From Gammaproteobacteria bacterium (GTDB lineage: Bacteria > Pseudomonadota > Gammaproteobacteria > SZUA-229), in assembly GCA_026995045.1 (NCBI GenBank), contig JALWPK010000257.1:40264-104263 (forward strand): DNA of 64,000 nt, given 5' to 3'. Both the position numbers and the translations under genes were made by a program. Shown piece by piece: positions 20,382 to 31,628 of the stretch (the stretch's first letter is position 1; every line of letters begins with the position of its first letter). The notes beneath the pieces were generated by a model that was given only the letters and a program-made list of their open reading frames with translations, made no database searches and was not told where the DNA came from.

Positions 20382-21644
20382 TCAGAAACCGTACGCCAGT
20401 TGCAGCAACCAGCGATTGTCAGCATCAAGACCGGCGTTGGGGTTGTCGTTGGACTCATAACCCAGCTTGCCGACGAAGTTGTTGGTGAACAGATAATTGA
20501 AACCGAGAGCGGTTTGCTGAATATCTCTGGCTGTTCCCGGGCTGTCGAAATCGGTGTAGCGAACCACCGCCTCGTATTTCGCGCCGGGGAACTTGTAGGC
20601 AAGCTGCGCATACCAGGTTTGCCAGGTCGCGGCTTCTATATCGAAGCCGCCAATATTGGTTCCGCCCAGTTCGGATTTGACATATTCATAGCGTACATCC
20701 ATCTCCTTGTTTCGCCAGGAGACATCCATGCCGGTAACATCGTAGGTGCTGGCGGCAAAGGTGGTTGTATCCAGGTCAGGTGGCATGGTGATGGTAAAAA
20801 GCGACGTATCAAGATCTTCGTATTCGGTTACACTTGCCTTGCCACTGAGAAAAGACACACCGATTTCCAGCGACGGCATGGGCAGGATGCCAAAGCGGCC
20901 ACCGAATACTTTTTCACTGTCACGGTCAGCGCCAAAACCCTCGGCCTCAATACCATCGTATTCGATTGTATCGACAGCGCCGGCTCCGTCATCTTCGACT
21001 TCCGCTTTCAGCTCAGGGCCATTTCCGATGTAGATGGCATAGTTGGCTTTCATACCGCCAACGTGGAAGCCACCGCGAAGTTGTATGCCCATGTCTGACA
21101 CTGGCGCGGCGCCATCATGACCAAAGCCTGGCGGCGCCGATGGCATTTTATTGATCCATGAAGGGTGCATGTTCTGGCGGAACTGTCCGACAGGACTGAG
21201 AAATCGCCCGGCGACCAGTATCATGTTGTCATTGACGAACCAGTCAATCGTCATGTATTCAAGGTTGGTTTCGGTTTCACCATTTTCAGCTACTTCAAAT
21301 TCCAGTTCAGACTCAAGCATGACAATGTCACGGTACTGGTAGTGGAAGATCGGGGAGAACGAACCGACAGTAAAACTGCCGTTGTCGCCGGCCGCATCGG
21401 TTTTAACAAAGCCAACATCGGTGTAACCCGCCATATGCACCAGGGTGTTCGGGTTTTTCCACTCGGCGGCCTGCTGGACTTCACTGTTCAGCGCAGTGAC
21501 CTGGCGTTGCAGCGCATCGATTTGCTGTTGCAGTTCAGCGTTGCTGGCGTCGGCGCCGGCGATGCCGCTTGCCCCGAAGGACACGGAGGCGGCCAGTGCG
21601 GTAACCAACGCTTTTTTTCTGCATGAATGACATGAATGCTTCAT
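20382..21644 (-). CDS. Outer-membrane porin-like beta-barrel protein
   Basis: Signal peptide, coiled 'NAELQQQIDALQRQVTALNSEVQ', long beta-barrel-like tail ending 'NRWLLQLAYGF'. Confidence 0.7.
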   Translation of the reverse strand: MKHSCHSCRKKALVTALAASVSFGASGIAGADASNAELQQQIDALQRQVTALNSEVQQAAEWKNPNTLVHMAGYTDVGFVKTDAAGDNGSFTVGSFSPIFHYQYRDIVMLESELEFEVAENGETETNLEYMTIDWFVNDNMILVAGRFLSPVGQFRQNMHPSWINKMPSAPPGFGHDGAAPVSDMGIQLRGGFHVGGMKANYAIYIGNGPELKAEVEDDGAGAVDTIEYDGIEAEGFGADRDSEKVFGGRFGILPMPSLEIGVSFLSGKASVTEYEDLDTSLFTITMPPDLDTTTFAASTYDVTGMDVSWRNKEMDVRYEYVKSELGGTNIGGFDIEAATWQTWYAQLAYKFPGAKYEAVVRYTDFDSPGTARDIQQTALGFNYLFTNNFVGKLGYESNDNPNAGLDADNRWLLQLAYGF

Positions 21645-21761
21645 GATATTCACTCCTGTTTCAGTTGAATAAAGGGCTTTGAAAATCTTGTTATGCCGGT
21701 AAAAACGCGGCGACGCATTTCGCGTGATGCGCAACATCAGGCTGCAAAAGCAGCGAGGGAA

Positions 21762-22172
21762 TCAGATGATGGGGGGAATGATATCAGGCTCGATATCGCG
21801 GCTGTGATAGTCGGCCAGGGTGAAAGCTGTAAAGATGCTGCGCATGTGGCTGTTGCTGTAGTAGGCGGCAGGTAAAATAGCAGCACTGTGCTGGCTGCCG
21901 GAATTTTGGCAGGCAACGCCGGCGTCACAGTTGCAATCGCCATTGCCATCGCAGTGCGCGCAGCAAGGTTTGTTGACCTGTGTTTGTAGAGCGACGGTGG
22001 TCACGGCATGGCGGTGTGCGCCATTGTCATGCTGCATTTCGCCTATGGTTTCGTGGCTGCAGTGTCCGCTGTCCGCCTGCAACCGGGGGGAATAGGCATA
22101 CGAAGCAAGCGGCAGCCCTGTCAGTGTCAGGGTAAGCAACCAGCACAGAATAATGTGGGCGCGCCTGTTCAT
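21762..22172 (-). CDS. Small exported His/Cys-rich protein (putative metal binding)
   Basis: 136 aa; signal peptide, 'CCAHCDGNGDCNCDAGVAC', His-rich segments. Confidence 0.5.
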   Translation of the reverse strand: MNRRAHIILCWLLTLTLTGLPLASYAYSPRLQADSGHCSHETIGEMQHDNGAHRHAVTTVALQTQVNKPCCAHCDGNGDCNCDAGVACQNSGSQHSAAILPAAYYSNSHMRSIFTAFTLADYHSRDIEPDIIPPII

Positions 22173-22246
22173 GTGGTTTATGTGTTTCCCGTTAATGGAA
22201 AATTCAAGTCTGTAAATCGATTGTAGTCACATGCGATACTGGCAGC

Positions 22247-22260
22247 TTGACCTGTATCAA
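22247..22260. promoter_or_regulatory. FNR/CRP-family-like site
   Basis: TTGACCTGTATCAA, one mismatch from TTGATN4ATCAA; about 80 bp upstream of the 22172 start. Confidence 0.4.
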
Positions 22261-22455
22261 GCTTACTCCTTTCTGTTCAAGGTAATAACATTGAATATCA
22301 AGAGGTTATTTTGCTCAGCACCAGCTTGCTTTACCTTGACCGTGATCACGCCATTCGGTATGGCGCTGCCGGCAATCCCGCCTCAGTTCGACAACCCGAA
22401 TTTGCTTGTCATAAGTTCATTCGCAGCACGTTGCTGAAATGGTCAATCCTGATTG

Positions 22456-25400
22456 TCATGCGCGCATGTTATTGCCTTGGTGCGCTTTCTTCAGGCCAAT
22501 CTGTTTCCACAACAGAAATACCGCCGGAATCACCACCAGCGTCAGAATGGTGGCGCTGATCATGCCGCCGACCATGGGCGCTGCGATGCGCCGCATCACT
22601 TCCGAACCGGCGCCGCCGCCCAGCATAATCGGCAGCAAGCCGGCGATGATGGCGGCTACCGTCATCATGATGGGGCGCACGCGCATCAGCGCGCCATCGA
22701 TGACCGCCGAGCGGATTTCATCGGTGGTGAGGTCGACGTTTTTGCGCAAGGCTTCATCCTTGTGCTGCTGCAGCGCCTGATTCAGGTACACCAGCATCAC
22801 CACGCCGATTTCCACCGCCACCCCGGCGAGCGCGATGAAGCCCACGCCGACAGCGACCGACAGGTTGTAATCCAGCAAATACAGCAGCCAGAAGCCGCCG
22901 ATCAGCGCCATCGGCAAGGTGCCCATGATGATGAGCACTTCGGTCAGGTTGCGGAAGTTGAGGTAGAGCAACAGAATGATAATCACCAGCGTCACCGGCA
23001 CCACCGTGCTCAGGCGTTCGATGGCGCGCAGCATGAATTCATACTGCCCGGACCACGACACGGAATAACCCGGCGGCAGGTCGACCTTGTCGGCCACCAC
23101 CTGACGCGCTTCCTGCACATAGGAGCCCAGGTCGCGGCCTTCGATGTCGATATAAATCCAGCCGTTGAGGCGGGCGTTTTCGGTTTTGATTAAACCGGGG
23201 CCGCTTTCGATGCGTATGTCGGCGACTTCGGCGAGTGAAATGTGCGCGCCGGTTGGCGTAATCAACGGCAGGTTGCGCAGTTTTTCCAGCGAGTCGCGCA
23301 CATCGCGCGGGTAGCGCACGTTAATCGGGTAACGCTCCAGGCCTTCCACTGTCATCGCGACTTTCATGCCGCCGATGGCGGAGCGCACTACTTCCTGAAT
23401 GTCTTCAATATTCAATGCAAACCGTGACGCCGCCACGCGATCAATATCGACCGTGACATAGCGCCCACCGGCGACGCGTTCAGCATAAACCGACACGGTG
23501 CCGGGAACATTGTTGAGGGCTTCTTCTATCTGCTTGCCGATTTCCTCGATTTTTTCCAGGCTGGGACCGGCCACCTTGACGCCGACCGGAGTCTTGATGC
23601 CGGTGGCCAGCATGTCGATGCGGTTCTTGATGGGCATTACCCAGGCATTGGTCAGGCCGGGATACTGCACCAGCGCGTCCAGCTCCTGCTTGAGTTTGCT
23701 CATGGTCATGCCTTCGCGCCATTCTTCTTTGGGTTTGAGCAGAATGGTGGTTTCAATCATGGTCAGCGGCGCCGGGTCGGTCGCCGATTCGGCGCGGCCG
23801 ACCTTGCCGAACACGCGTTTGACTTCCGGCACGGTTGTAATCAGGCGGTCGGTTTGTTGCAGTATTTCCTGCGCCTTGCCAGCCGATACCGCCGGGAATG
23901 CGCTGGGCATGTACAGCAAATCGCCTTCATCCAGGTCGGGCATGAATTCGGAACCCAGTTGCGTGAGCGGCCAGACGCCTGCCACCAGCACAACCAGGCT
24001 GACCGCCAGCACGGTTTTCGGCGCTTTCAGCACCGCATTGATGAACGGGCGATAACCGGCAATCAGAAAGCGGTTGACCGGGTTTTTGTGTTCGGGCGTG
24101 ATGTGGCCGCGAATAAAGTAACCCATTAACACCGGCGCCAGCGTGATGGACAGGAAAGCCGCGCCCGCCATGGCGAAGGTTTTGGTGTAGGCCAGCGGCG
24201 CAAACATGCGGCCTTCCTGCGCCTCCAGGGTGAACACCGGCAGGAAGCTGAGGGTGATAATCAGCAGCGAGAAAAACAGCGGCGGCCCGACTTCCACCGC
24301 CGCCTGACGCATCACCTGCCATCGGTTTTCGTCGGTGACTTCGGTATGCTCCATGTGCTTGTGCACGTTTTCAATCATCACAATGGCGGCGTCGACCATG
24401 GCGCCAATCGCAATCGCAATGCCGCCCAGCGACATGATGTTGGCGTTGATGCCCATATGTTGCATCACGATAAAAGCAATCAGGATGCCGACCGGCAGTG
24501 ACAGAATCACCACCAGCGCAGAGCGAAGGTGGAACAGGAAAATGGCGCACACCACCGCCACCACGATAAACTCTTCAATCAGCTTGTGGTTAAGATTTTC
24601 CACCGCACGCTTGATGAGCGCGGAGCGGTCGTAGGTTTCGACAATCTCGACGCCTTCCGGCAGGCTGCGCGACAGTTCTTCCAGCTTGGCCTTGGCGGCG
24701 TTGATGGTGGTGAGCGCGTTTTCGCCGAAGCGCATCACGATAACGCCGCCAACCACTTCGCCTTCGCCGTCCAGTTCGGCGATGCCGCGCCGCAGTTGCG
24801 GGCCGAGGCGGATTTGCGCCACGTCCTTGAGTAGAATCGGCGTGCCGTCATCGTTGACGCCCAACGGAATGTGTTTCAGGTCATCCAGCGAATCGACATA
24901 GCCGGTGGCGCGAATCATGTATTCGGCTTCCGCCAGTTCGACCACCGAGCCGCCGGTTTCCTGGTTGCCGCGTTTGATGGCCATTTTCACTTTGGACAAT
25001 GGCAGGTTATAGGCGCGCAAACTGTCCGGGTCGATGACGACCTGATACTGTTTCACCATGCCGCCGATGGTGACCACTTCGGATACACCGGGGACAGTTT
25101 GCAGCTCGTATTTCAGAAACCAGTCCTGCAGGCTGCGCAGTTGCGCCAGGTCGTTGTTGCCGGTGCGATCCACCAGCGCATATTCGTATACCCAGCCGAC
25201 GCCGGTGGCGTCCGGCCCCAGTTCCGGGCGCGCGGCGGCGGGCAGTTTGCTTGACACCTGACTCAAATATTCCAGCACGCGTGAACGCGCCCAGTACAAA
25301 TCGGCGCCGTCTTCAAAGATGACGTACACATACGAGTCGCCAAAGAAGGAATAACCGCGCACGTTAATCGCCTTGGGCACCGACAGCATGGCGGTGGTGA

Positions 25401-25605
25401 GCGGGTAGGTGACCTGATCCTCCACCACCTGCGGCGCCTGGCCGGGGAAGGAGGTTTTGATAATCACCTGCACGTCGGACAAGTCCGGCAGCGCATCCAG
25501 CGGCGTCTGTTTTACCGAGTACACACCAATGCCGACCAGAATCAGCGTCAGCATGATGACCATGAACCGGTTTTGAACCGACCAGTCAATCAGTTTTGCA
25601 ATCAT
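22456..25605 (-). CDS. cusA: Heavy-metal efflux RND pump (CusA/CzcA family)
   Basis: 1049 aa; '[33 protein letters not shown]', '[21 protein letters not shown]'. Confidence 0.92.
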   Translation of the reverse strand: MIAKLIDWSVQNRFMVIMLTLILVGIGVYSVKQTPLDALPDLSDVQVIIKTSFPGQAPQVVEDQVTYPLTTAMLSVPKAINVRGYSFFGDSYVYVIFEDGADLYWARSRVLEYLSQVSSKLPAAARPELGPDATGVGWVYEYALVDRTGNNDLAQLRSLQDWFLKYELQTVPGVSEVVTIGGMVKQYQVVIDPDSLRAYNLPLSKVKMAIKRGNQETGGSVVELAEAEYMIRATGYVDSLDDLKHIPLGVNDDGTPILLKDVAQIRLGPQLRRGIAELDGEGEVVGGVIVMRFGENALTTINAAKAKLEELSRSLPEGVEIVETYDRSALIKRAVENLNHKLIEEFIVVAVVCAIFLFHLRSALVVILSLPVGILIAFIVMQHMGINANIMSLGGIAIAIGAMVDAAIVMIENVHKHMEHTEVTDENRWQVMRQAAVEVGPPLFFSLLIITLSFLPVFTLEAQEGRMFAPLAYTKTFAMAGAAFLSITLAPVLMGYFIRGHITPEHKNPVNRFLIAGYRPFINAVLKAPKTVLAVSLVVLVAGVWPLTQLGSEFMPDLDEGDLLYMPSAFPAVSAGKAQEILQQTDRLITTVPEVKRVFGKVGRAESATDPAPLTMIETTILLKPKEEWREGMTMSKLKQELDALVQYPGLTNAWVMPIKNRIDMLATGIKTPVGVKVAGPSLEKIEEIGKQIEEALNNVPGTVSVYAERVAGGRYVTVDIDRVAASRFALNIEDIQEVVRSAIGGMKVAMTVEGLERYPINVRYPRDVRDSLEKLRNLPLITPTGAHISLAEVADIRIESGPGLIKTENARLNGWIYIDIEGRDLGSYVQEARQVVADKVDLPPGYSVSWSGQYEFMLRAIERLSTVVPVTLVIIILLLYLNFRNLTEVLIIMGTLPMALIGGFWLLYLLDYNLSVAVGVGFIALAGVAVEIGVVMLVYLNQALQQHKDEALRKNVDLTTDEIRSAVIDGALMRVRPIMMTVAAIIAGLLPIMLGGGAGSEVMRRIAAPMVGGMISATILTLVVIPAVFLLWKQIGLKKAHQGNNMRA

Positions 25606-26948
25606 TATTCAGCCTCCGCGCCCTGTATGTTGCCGGACATGTCGCTGGTCTTGACCACGCCGGTTCCGCTGGTGGTTTTGGCGGCGTCCATAGCGCTCAT
25701 GTCCCTGTCTGCGCTGTCGCTGGGTTGCGGTTCGCTCATGCGCATCAGGCTGGCGCGCATGCTGGCTTCGGAATCAATCAGGAACTGACCGGAAACCACA
25801 ATTTTCTCGCCATCGCTTAGGCCCTGTTTGATTTCCACATAGTCGCCGCTTTCGATGCCGGACACCACTTCGCGCGCTTCAAACTTGCCGTCGCCCAATG
25901 CGATGATGACGCGCTCGCTGCGGCCGGTGCGAATCAGCGCTTCGATTGGAATGACAATAACGTCTTCCTTGGCGCCACCGTAAATCTTGACGTTGGCGTA
26001 CATGTTGGGTTTAAGTCTTTCACCGGGGTTGTCAAAGCGCAGTCGCACCTTGAGCGTGCGGGTTTTGGGGTCGAGGCTGGGATAAATATATTCCACCTTT
26101 CCTTCCCAGACTTCACCGGGAATAAACGACATGCGTACTTCCGCTGGCTGACCCTGTTTTACCCAGTCGACCTGACGCTCGAATACTTCCGCCAGCACCC
26201 ACACGCTGGACAGGTCACCCAGCGTCATCACACGCATGGACGGTTTGACATACATGCCTTCGCGCACCGGCAGGGTGGAGACAACGCCATCCTGCGGCGC
26301 ATAAATGGAAATGCGTTGTTGCACTTTTTTGCTGCGTTGCAGGTGGTTGATCTGACTGCTGGACACCCCCAGTGCGGAAAGGCGCTCCCTGGAAGCCCGT
26401 ATCAGACCCTTGTTACCGGAAGACAGGGCGGTGACAAATTCTTCCTGCGCATTCACCAGTTCCGGTGAATACAGATCGAACAGGCGTTCGCCTTTTTTGA
26501 CGCGCTCGCCTTCCGAGCGCACCACCAGGTCTTCTATCCAGCCGGATGTGCGCAGGTGGATATGACTCACGCGGGATTCGTCATAGTCGACATAACCCAC
26601 AGTGTCGATGCCGCGCCACAGCCGCGTCAGTTCCGCGCGCGCTGTGCGCACGCCAAGGTTCTGCACCACGGCGGGTGAAATGGTGACGGTGCTGCCGCCA
26701 TCGTCTTCGCCCGCATATACCGGAATCAAATCCATGCCCATCGGTGATTTACCGGGCTTGTCGCGACGGTAGTTGGGATCCATCGGCGCCACCCAGTAAA
26801 GAATTTCCTTTTCTTTTTCAGCGGCGGCCTGTTTGGCCATCGGCAGACTGACGCCTGTTAGCAGAGCGGCCAGTACGGCGGTTTTGAGGCTGTTGAATGC
26901 AAACCGGGTAATGCGCTTGTTTGTGTTGGGTGTGATTGTCGGATGCAT
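25605..26948 (-). CDS. cusB: Efflux RND periplasmic adaptor (CusB)
   Basis: '[28 protein letters not shown]' HMBD-like segment plus HlyD/CusB domains; directly upstream of cusA. Confidence 0.9.
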   Translation of the reverse strand: MHPTITPNTNKRITRFAFNSLKTAVLAALLTGVSLPMAKQAAAEKEKEILYWVAPMDPNYRRDKPGKSPMGMDLIPVYAGEDDGGSTVTISPAVVQNLGVRTARAELTRLWRGIDTVGYVDYDESRVSHIHLRTSGWIEDLVVRSEGERVKKGERLFDLYSPELVNAQEEFVTALSSGNKGLIRASRERLSALGVSSSQINHLQRSKKVQQRISIYAPQDGVVSTLPVREGMYVKPSMRVMTLGDLSSVWVLAEVFERQVDWVKQGQPAEVRMSFIPGEVWEGKVEYIYPSLDPKTRTLKVRLRFDNPGERLKPNMYANVKIYGGAKEDVIVIPIEALIRTGRSERVIIALGDGKFEAREVVSGIESGDYVEIKQGLSDGEKIVVSGQFLIDSEASMRASLMRMSEPQPSDSADRDMSAMDAAKTTSGTGVVKTSDMSGNIQGAEAE

Positions 26949-26950
26949 GG

Positions 26951-28276
26951 TTATTCTCCAGTAATGTACAGCAGACGCGCCTGGGCGATGGCCTTGTCGA
27001 CGCGTACGCGTAATTCGTTGAGGCGCACTTCCAGTTCGGTGATTTGCGCGCGCATTAAAGTGGTAAATTCAGTGACGCCGCTCTGGTAGGCGTTGAGCGC
27101 AGCTTCAGAGTTTTTGCGCGCCGAGCGGATGAGAGAGTCGTGATACAACTGCTCACGCTCGGCTGCGCGTTCGTACATGGCCTTGCTTTTTTCATACAGG
27201 CTTTTCAGCATGCGCAGTTTGTCATCCAGCCTGAAACGCGCGGCGCGAACCTGTTGTTCCCGGGCGGCAACTTTTTTGTCCTGCCGGTTTTCGGTAAACA
27301 GCGGAATGTCCATGGTCACCATCGCCGCCATCAGGTCATTGCGCTGTGTGCCGTCCGGGTTGTCGCCAAAACGTTTGCGGTATTCGATGAAGGCGTTATA
27401 ACCGGGGCGGTAATCCTGCTTCGCCATTTCGGTCATCTTGCGCGCGGCGGCGACTTCATCGGTTTGCGCCACAATCATCGGGTGTTGCGTAATGATGTTG
27501 TTAATGTCGCTAAACCGGGGTTCGGGCAGTTGTGGGAACAAGGTGTCCAGCGGTTGCCAAGCGGCGTCGCCTATCCATTGCGCCAGCACAGCGCGGTATT
27601 GATCCTGCTTGCTCAGGATTTTGGTGTAGCGGTCGTCGAGGCGTGACAGCTCCAGGTCGGCGCGAATCACATCCTGCTGGTTGGCGCGTCCGGCGGCGTA
27701 CTGGTCTTCGGTAATCTTCACCAGCTTGCTGAACAGTTTTTTGGTGTCCAGCACCACCTCGGCGGCGCGCACTTCGTAGTAGAGATTGAGGTAAGCCTCG
27801 CGCAGGTCGCGCAGGATTTTGCGGCGCGCATCCTCGGCGCGGGCTTGCGCGGCGCGCGCCTTGATGCGGTTTTGTTCCAATTTGATATCCAGCATATCGC
27901 CGCGCGGGAACTGCTGCTGAATGCCCAGGCGTAATTGCGTGGTCGGGTTTTCTTTTATGTCAAAAGAATCCAGTGGCACGTTGAACATGCCCAGGCGGAA
28001 TTTGGGGTCGGGTAATGTGCCGGAAGCGATCGATTCGTTCTCCAGCGCCCTGGCGGTGGATAGCTGACTATTAATCAGTGGGTCGGCTTGCACGGCCAGT
28101 TTCTCAGCCTGGGACAGACTCAGTTGAGCGATGTCAGTCGCTGAATAAAGGCTTGTAGACAGCAGCATGCCGCCAACCAGCACCACTGCGCGACGGATAA
28201 CATTATTGTTTTTACCTGCATACATACAGGTCACCTCATGATTGACAAATACCGAAATACAGACGCAATGCGTCAT
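26951..28276 (-). CDS. cusC: TolC-family outer-membrane efflux protein
   Basis: OEP repeats, 'AYLNLYYEVRAAEVVLDTKKLF...ITEDQYAAGRANQQDVIRADLELSRL'. Confidence 0.87.
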   Translation of the reverse strand: MTHCVCISVFVNHEVTCMYAGKNNNVIRRAVVLVGGMLLSTSLYSATDIAQLSLSQAEKLAVQADPLINSQLSTARALENESIASGTLPDPKFRLGMFNVPLDSFDIKENPTTQLRLGIQQQFPRGDMLDIKLEQNRIKARAAQARAEDARRKILRDLREAYLNLYYEVRAAEVVLDTKKLFSKLVKITEDQYAAGRANQQDVIRADLELSRLDDRYTKILSKQDQYRAVLAQWIGDAAWQPLDTLFPQLPEPRFSDINNIITQHPMIVAQTDEVAAARKMTEMAKQDYRPGYNAFIEYRKRFGDNPDGTQRNDLMAAMVTMDIPLFTENRQDKKVAAREQQVRAARFRLDDKLRMLKSLYEKSKAMYERAAEREQLYHDSLIRSARKNSEAALNAYQSGVTEFTTLMRAQITELEVRLNELRVRVDKAIAQARLLYITGE

Positions 28277-28316
28277 CTGCCTGCATCACACAGGCGTTGA
28301 TGAATTCAGTCGGTAA

Positions 28317-28706
28317 CTAGGCTAATGGAGGCGGTGAGGCGGGGGTGAATGTGTTATGAAAAGTAATCGTAGCCGGTTCTGTAAAAGAACGGGACGTAGC
28401 GGGTGTGGCGACAAGGTCATTTGACACAGGTAATGCGCTGGCCGCGTGACTGTTGCAGTCCGGTCGGCAGCCTGTATCGCATGGCTGATCACAGCAGCAG
28501 TGTGATGTTTCAGGTGCAACCATCATGCTGTTTTGAACAGCCTGCTGCGTCTGCATGCCAGATTGCTGGCAATGCGCATCCGCAGACTGTGACTTGTCTG
28601 TCGTCATGTTTGTCACCAACGATGTCGCAAAAGCGTTTTGCAGCGGCAACACAGCCAGTGCAAGGCTCAGCATGAGTGCGCAGATTTTCAGAAAACGTCG
28701 GTGCAT
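28317..28706 (-). CDS. Exported Cys-rich small protein near cusCBA
   Basis: Signal peptide; 'HCCCDQPCDTGCRPDC'. Confidence 0.5.
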   Translation of the reverse strand: MHRRFLKICALMLSLALAVLPLQNAFATSLVTNMTTDKSQSADAHCQQSGMQTQQAVQNSMMVAPETSHCCCDQPCDTGCRPDCNSHAASALPVSNDLVATPATSRSFTEPATITFHNTFTPASPPPLA

Positions 28707-28793
28707 GAAGTCTTTATAGCAAACTGTGTCTAGCCTAACAAGACACGGACAGTGTGGATTGGTTCCCAGTGTCAACGAAAAGTGACATAAATT

Positions 28794-29462
28794 TCAGTTG
28801 CCGTGTTCCTGTTTGTCCGAGCCGGGTTTCAGGTCTGGCTGAAAACTGACCGTGACGCCCTGTTGTTTCTGCGTTGGCGCCTGTTCCGGCGTGTCGTAAT
28901 GAAAATAACGGTGGCCATTGATCATGGCGGACACAAACGCGCCCTTGGCTTTCCAGTCATGCAGAAACACGGTGAGGATGTGCGCTGCGCTGAGCGCGGT
29001 GATAATGCCGCCCAGCCTCAGATGCAGCTGACGCATCGACAAACCCGCAAGAAAATTGTGATTGCCGAGCATCAATCCGCTACCGGCGCTGAGCGCCAGC
29101 AACAGCAGATACAGCGGTTTCCACAACGGGTTGTGCGCATGCCAGCCGGGCAGGGGAAAACGGGTAAAGCTGAAATAAAACTTGAGGGTTTGCAGCGCGG
29201 CCGGCCACTGGCTGGGGTAGAGAATAAGACTGCGCCAGTTGCCGGCTTTGGCGGTGAACAGCAGGGCGATGCGCAGCAGTAGTGCCGCCAGCACCAGCTG
29301 ACCGGTAATCAGATGCCAGTCTCGCCAGAAAGGGTAGTGGCTGTAGTCATTGGCCATCGCCCAGGCGCTGGCGATCTGAAACAGCACGCTGAAGCCCATC
29401 ACCCAATGGCTGAGCCGCAGCCAGCCGGACCACACCGGTATGTATTTAATGTGTTCTGTCAT
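28794..29462 (-). CDS. Cytochrome b561-type membrane protein
   Basis: 'VWSGWLRLSHWVMGFSVLFQIASAW', 'WHLITGQLVLAALLLRI', 'LRLGGIITALSAAHILTVFLHDW'. Confidence 0.8.
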   Translation of the reverse strand: MTEHIKYIPVWSGWLRLSHWVMGFSVLFQIASAWAMANDYSHYPFWRDWHLITGQLVLAALLLRIALLFTAKAGNWRSLILYPSQWPAALQTLKFYFSFTRFPLPGWHAHNPLWKPLYLLLLALSAGSGLMLGNHNFLAGLSMRQLHLRLGGIITALSAAHILTVFLHDWKAKGAFVSAMINGHRYFHYDTPEQAPTQKQQGVTVSFQPDLKPGSDKQEHGN

Positions 29463-29503
29463 ATGCGCCCGTGTGCTGACATGCGGCCTTGAAATCAAGC
29501 CGG

Positions 29504-29543
29504 TTGACAATATATTAGAAATTGCTAATATTCTAATGCAATC
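29504..29543 (+). promoter_or_regulatory. Possible promoter with overlapping operator palindrome
   Basis: TTGACA (29504) followed by ATTAGAA-N10-TTCTAAT inverted repeat upstream of the 60-aa ORF. Confidence 0.45.
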
Positions 29544-29564
29544 TTTTACCAGGAGGCAAACATC

Positions 29565-29747
29565 ATGTTGAATATCCTTTCCGCTATTTACGTTGCCATT
29601 GCGGCTACCATGATCAGCAATGACGCCGATTCCATCGCCCAGTATGCGGCCGCCAAAGACAAGGCGCAAGCGCAGGCTGAAACGGCGCAGGTGGATGTGA
29701 TTGTCAGCCAGATTGAAGATGAGTACGACGATTTCTGGATGAACTAA
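29565..29747 (+). CDS. Small 60-aa hypothetical protein
   Basis: Good RBS (AGGAGG) before MLNILSAIYVAIAATMISNDADSIAQYAAAKDKAQAQAE... Confidence 0.55.
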   Translation: MLNILSAIYVAIAATMISNDADSIAQYAAAKDKAQAQAETAQVDVIVSQIEDEYDDFWMN

Positions 29748-29803
29748 ATGGCTGTTGGCGGGGTGGCTGTTTCAGTGCTGCCACTCCGCCACATCACATA
29801 TCG

Positions 29804-30808
29804 CTACTGATTCAGCAATTCCGCTTCCATCGACAGGTACACCTGATAGGCGTTGATGCGGTTGGCCTCAGCAAAAGCTGGCAGGTTTTCAAATGCTGAC
29901 CAGTCGGTATTGGCGTAGGCCTCGTCAAAGGGTTCAAACTCTTCCACCGCTTCGCCCATTTTTTCTCGCAGATAGGCTAGGTACTTGCGCGTCAGCGCGA
30001 TGGTGCGCGCCGGCTTTTTCGATGCCGGGCCGTGGCCGGGTATGAGTACATTCAGGCCTTCGGTTTCCAGTTTTTGCATCACTTCCAGCCAGTGGCGGGT
30101 GTCGGCATTGCCGACAAAAGGCGTACGGCCTTCAAAAATCACATCGCCGGAGAACAACGCCTTGTCCGGCTCCACCAGCATGGCGAGGTCGCCATCGGAA
30201 TGCGCCTTACCCTGATAGTTGATGGTGAACGTGACGTCGCCCATTTTGAATGTGCGCGATGCGCTGATGATTTCATCGGGTTCCACCAGCCGGGTATTCT
30301 CGTTTACCCAGGGCTCAAGTGAAAACCGGCGTTCTTCCAGCCGTTCTTTTGCCTGTGGTGAATTCAGATACGCATAGGCGCCCTCTGGCGCGCTGATGGT
30401 AGCCCCCAGTTCTTCAAACACCTGCAACCCGTAAACATGATCGGCGTGATAATGGCTGAGTATCACCCGCCTGATGGGCTGATCGCTCAGCTTGCGGATT
30501 TCCCGAACCAGTTGCGCCGCCAGCGAGGGCGTGCCCAGCGTATCAAAAATCACCACGCCGTCACCGGTGACGATGACGCCGGCGTTGGAAATAAAACCTT
30601 CATTGTCGGTGGCGATGCCGGCGGCGCCTTCGACGTAATAGACATGTTCGCTGACCTGCTTTAATTCCATCGATACACTGACGGGCGCGTAGCGGGAAAG
30701 GATTTTTTGTTCGTTGTTTATTGTGTTGTTATCTGTTGGCGCGCACGCGCCCAGGTTGAAAACAAGCATCGTAAACAGCAGCTGAGCTGCCATCAGAATG
30801 ATTCGCAT
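29804..30808 (-). CDS. MBL-fold metallohydrolase lipoprotein
   Basis: Lipobox 'LGAC', 'SHYHADHVYGL', 'GKAHSDGDLAML', 'PGHG'. Confidence 0.85.
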   Translation of the reverse strand: MRIILMAAQLLFTMLVFNLGACAPTDNNTINNEQKILSRYAPVSVSMELKQVSEHVYYVEGAAGIATDNEGFISNAGVIVTGDGVVIFDTLGTPSLAAQLVREIRKLSDQPIRRVILSHYHADHVYGLQVFEELGATISAPEGAYAYLNSPQAKERLEERRFSLEPWVNENTRLVEPDEIISASRTFKMGDVTFTINYQGKAHSDGDLAMLVEPDKALFSGDVIFEGRTPFVGNADTRHWLEVMQKLETEGLNVLIPGHGPASKKPARTIALTRKYLAYLREKMGEAVEEFEPFDEAYANTDWSAFENLPAFAEANRINAYQVYLSMEAELLNQ

Positions 30809-30883
30809 GGCGTCCTCCACACAAGAATAATGTTGATAGACTAACACGCTTCGGTTTTATTCCACCGGGCTTTTATGCAGGCG

Positions 30884-30915
30884 AAAAAAAAACGGGAAGA
30901 CAGGCTTCCCGTTTT
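30884..30915 (-). terminator. Intrinsic terminator between ompA-like and MBL genes
   Basis: AACGGGAAG-ACAGG-CTTCCCGTT stem with T-run on minus strand. Confidence 0.75.
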
Positions 30916-30935
30916 GTTGCGCGCTGAAGTCTCTG

Positions 30936-31628
30936 CTATAGAGTATCGTCGGTCAAAGTTTCCTCGGTGATTGGCACCAGTGTTAGCTCAACGCGGCGGT
31001 TTTGCGCACGGCCTTTCACTGTGTTGTTGTCTGCTATCGGCATGGACTCGCCAAAACCAATCACTTCAATACGCGCTGCCTTGATACCCTTGCTTTTCAG
31101 GTAATCGGCGACTGCTGCGGCGCGCTGCTCAGACAATTTTTTGTTATAGCTGGCCGAGCCAACGCTGTCTGTGTGGCCAGCGACAGCGATGATGGTCTGG
31201 TTGTATTCTTCCAGCACCAGCGCAACCGAATCCAGCACCCTGTAGAAGTCATTGTTGATATCCGCCTTGCCTGTCTGGAAGGTGATGTTGCCTGGCATGA
31301 TAAGGCTAATGTTGTCGCCATCGCGTTTTACGCTGACGCCGGATTCACGCAGCTGTTTGCGCAGCTTGGCTTCCTGTGTGTCCATGTAGTAACCGATGCC
31401 GCCACCTGCGATGGCGCCAATGCCAGCGGCCTTCAACATGCGCCTTTTGCGCACGCTTGCGCTGGCGTTCTTGTTTTTGAGATAGGACACAACGGCGGCA
31501 ATGCCTGCGCCAATGCCTGCGCCCTTGGCGGTGTTGGTCGTTTTTGCTTCACCGGTGTACGGGTCAAAGGTGGTGCAGCCAGCGAGAAGACTGAAGCTGA
31601 CTGCGGTTGCGATAAGAGTTTTTTTCAT
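30936..31628 (-). CDS. OmpA-family peptidoglycan-associated lipoprotein (YiaD-like)
   Basis: Lipobox 'LLAGC', Gly-zipper, 'AGHTDSVGSASYNKKLSEQRAAAVADYL'. Confidence 0.88.
   Translation of the reverse strand: MKKTLIATAVSFSLLAGCTTFDPYTGEAKTTNTAKGAGIGAGIAAVVSYLKNKNASASVRKRRMLKAAGIGAIAGGGIGYYMDTQEAKLRKQLRESGVSVKRDGDNISLIMPGNITFQTGKADINNDFYRVLDSVALVLEEYNQTIIAVAGHTDSVGSASYNKKLSEQRAAAVADYLKSKGIKAARIEVIGFGESMPIADNNTVKGRAQNRRVELTLVPITEETLTDDTL

Noticed and set aside
22453-23193. 246-aa plus-strand ORF rich in His/Gln/Arg
   Set aside because: Antisense shadow of cusA.
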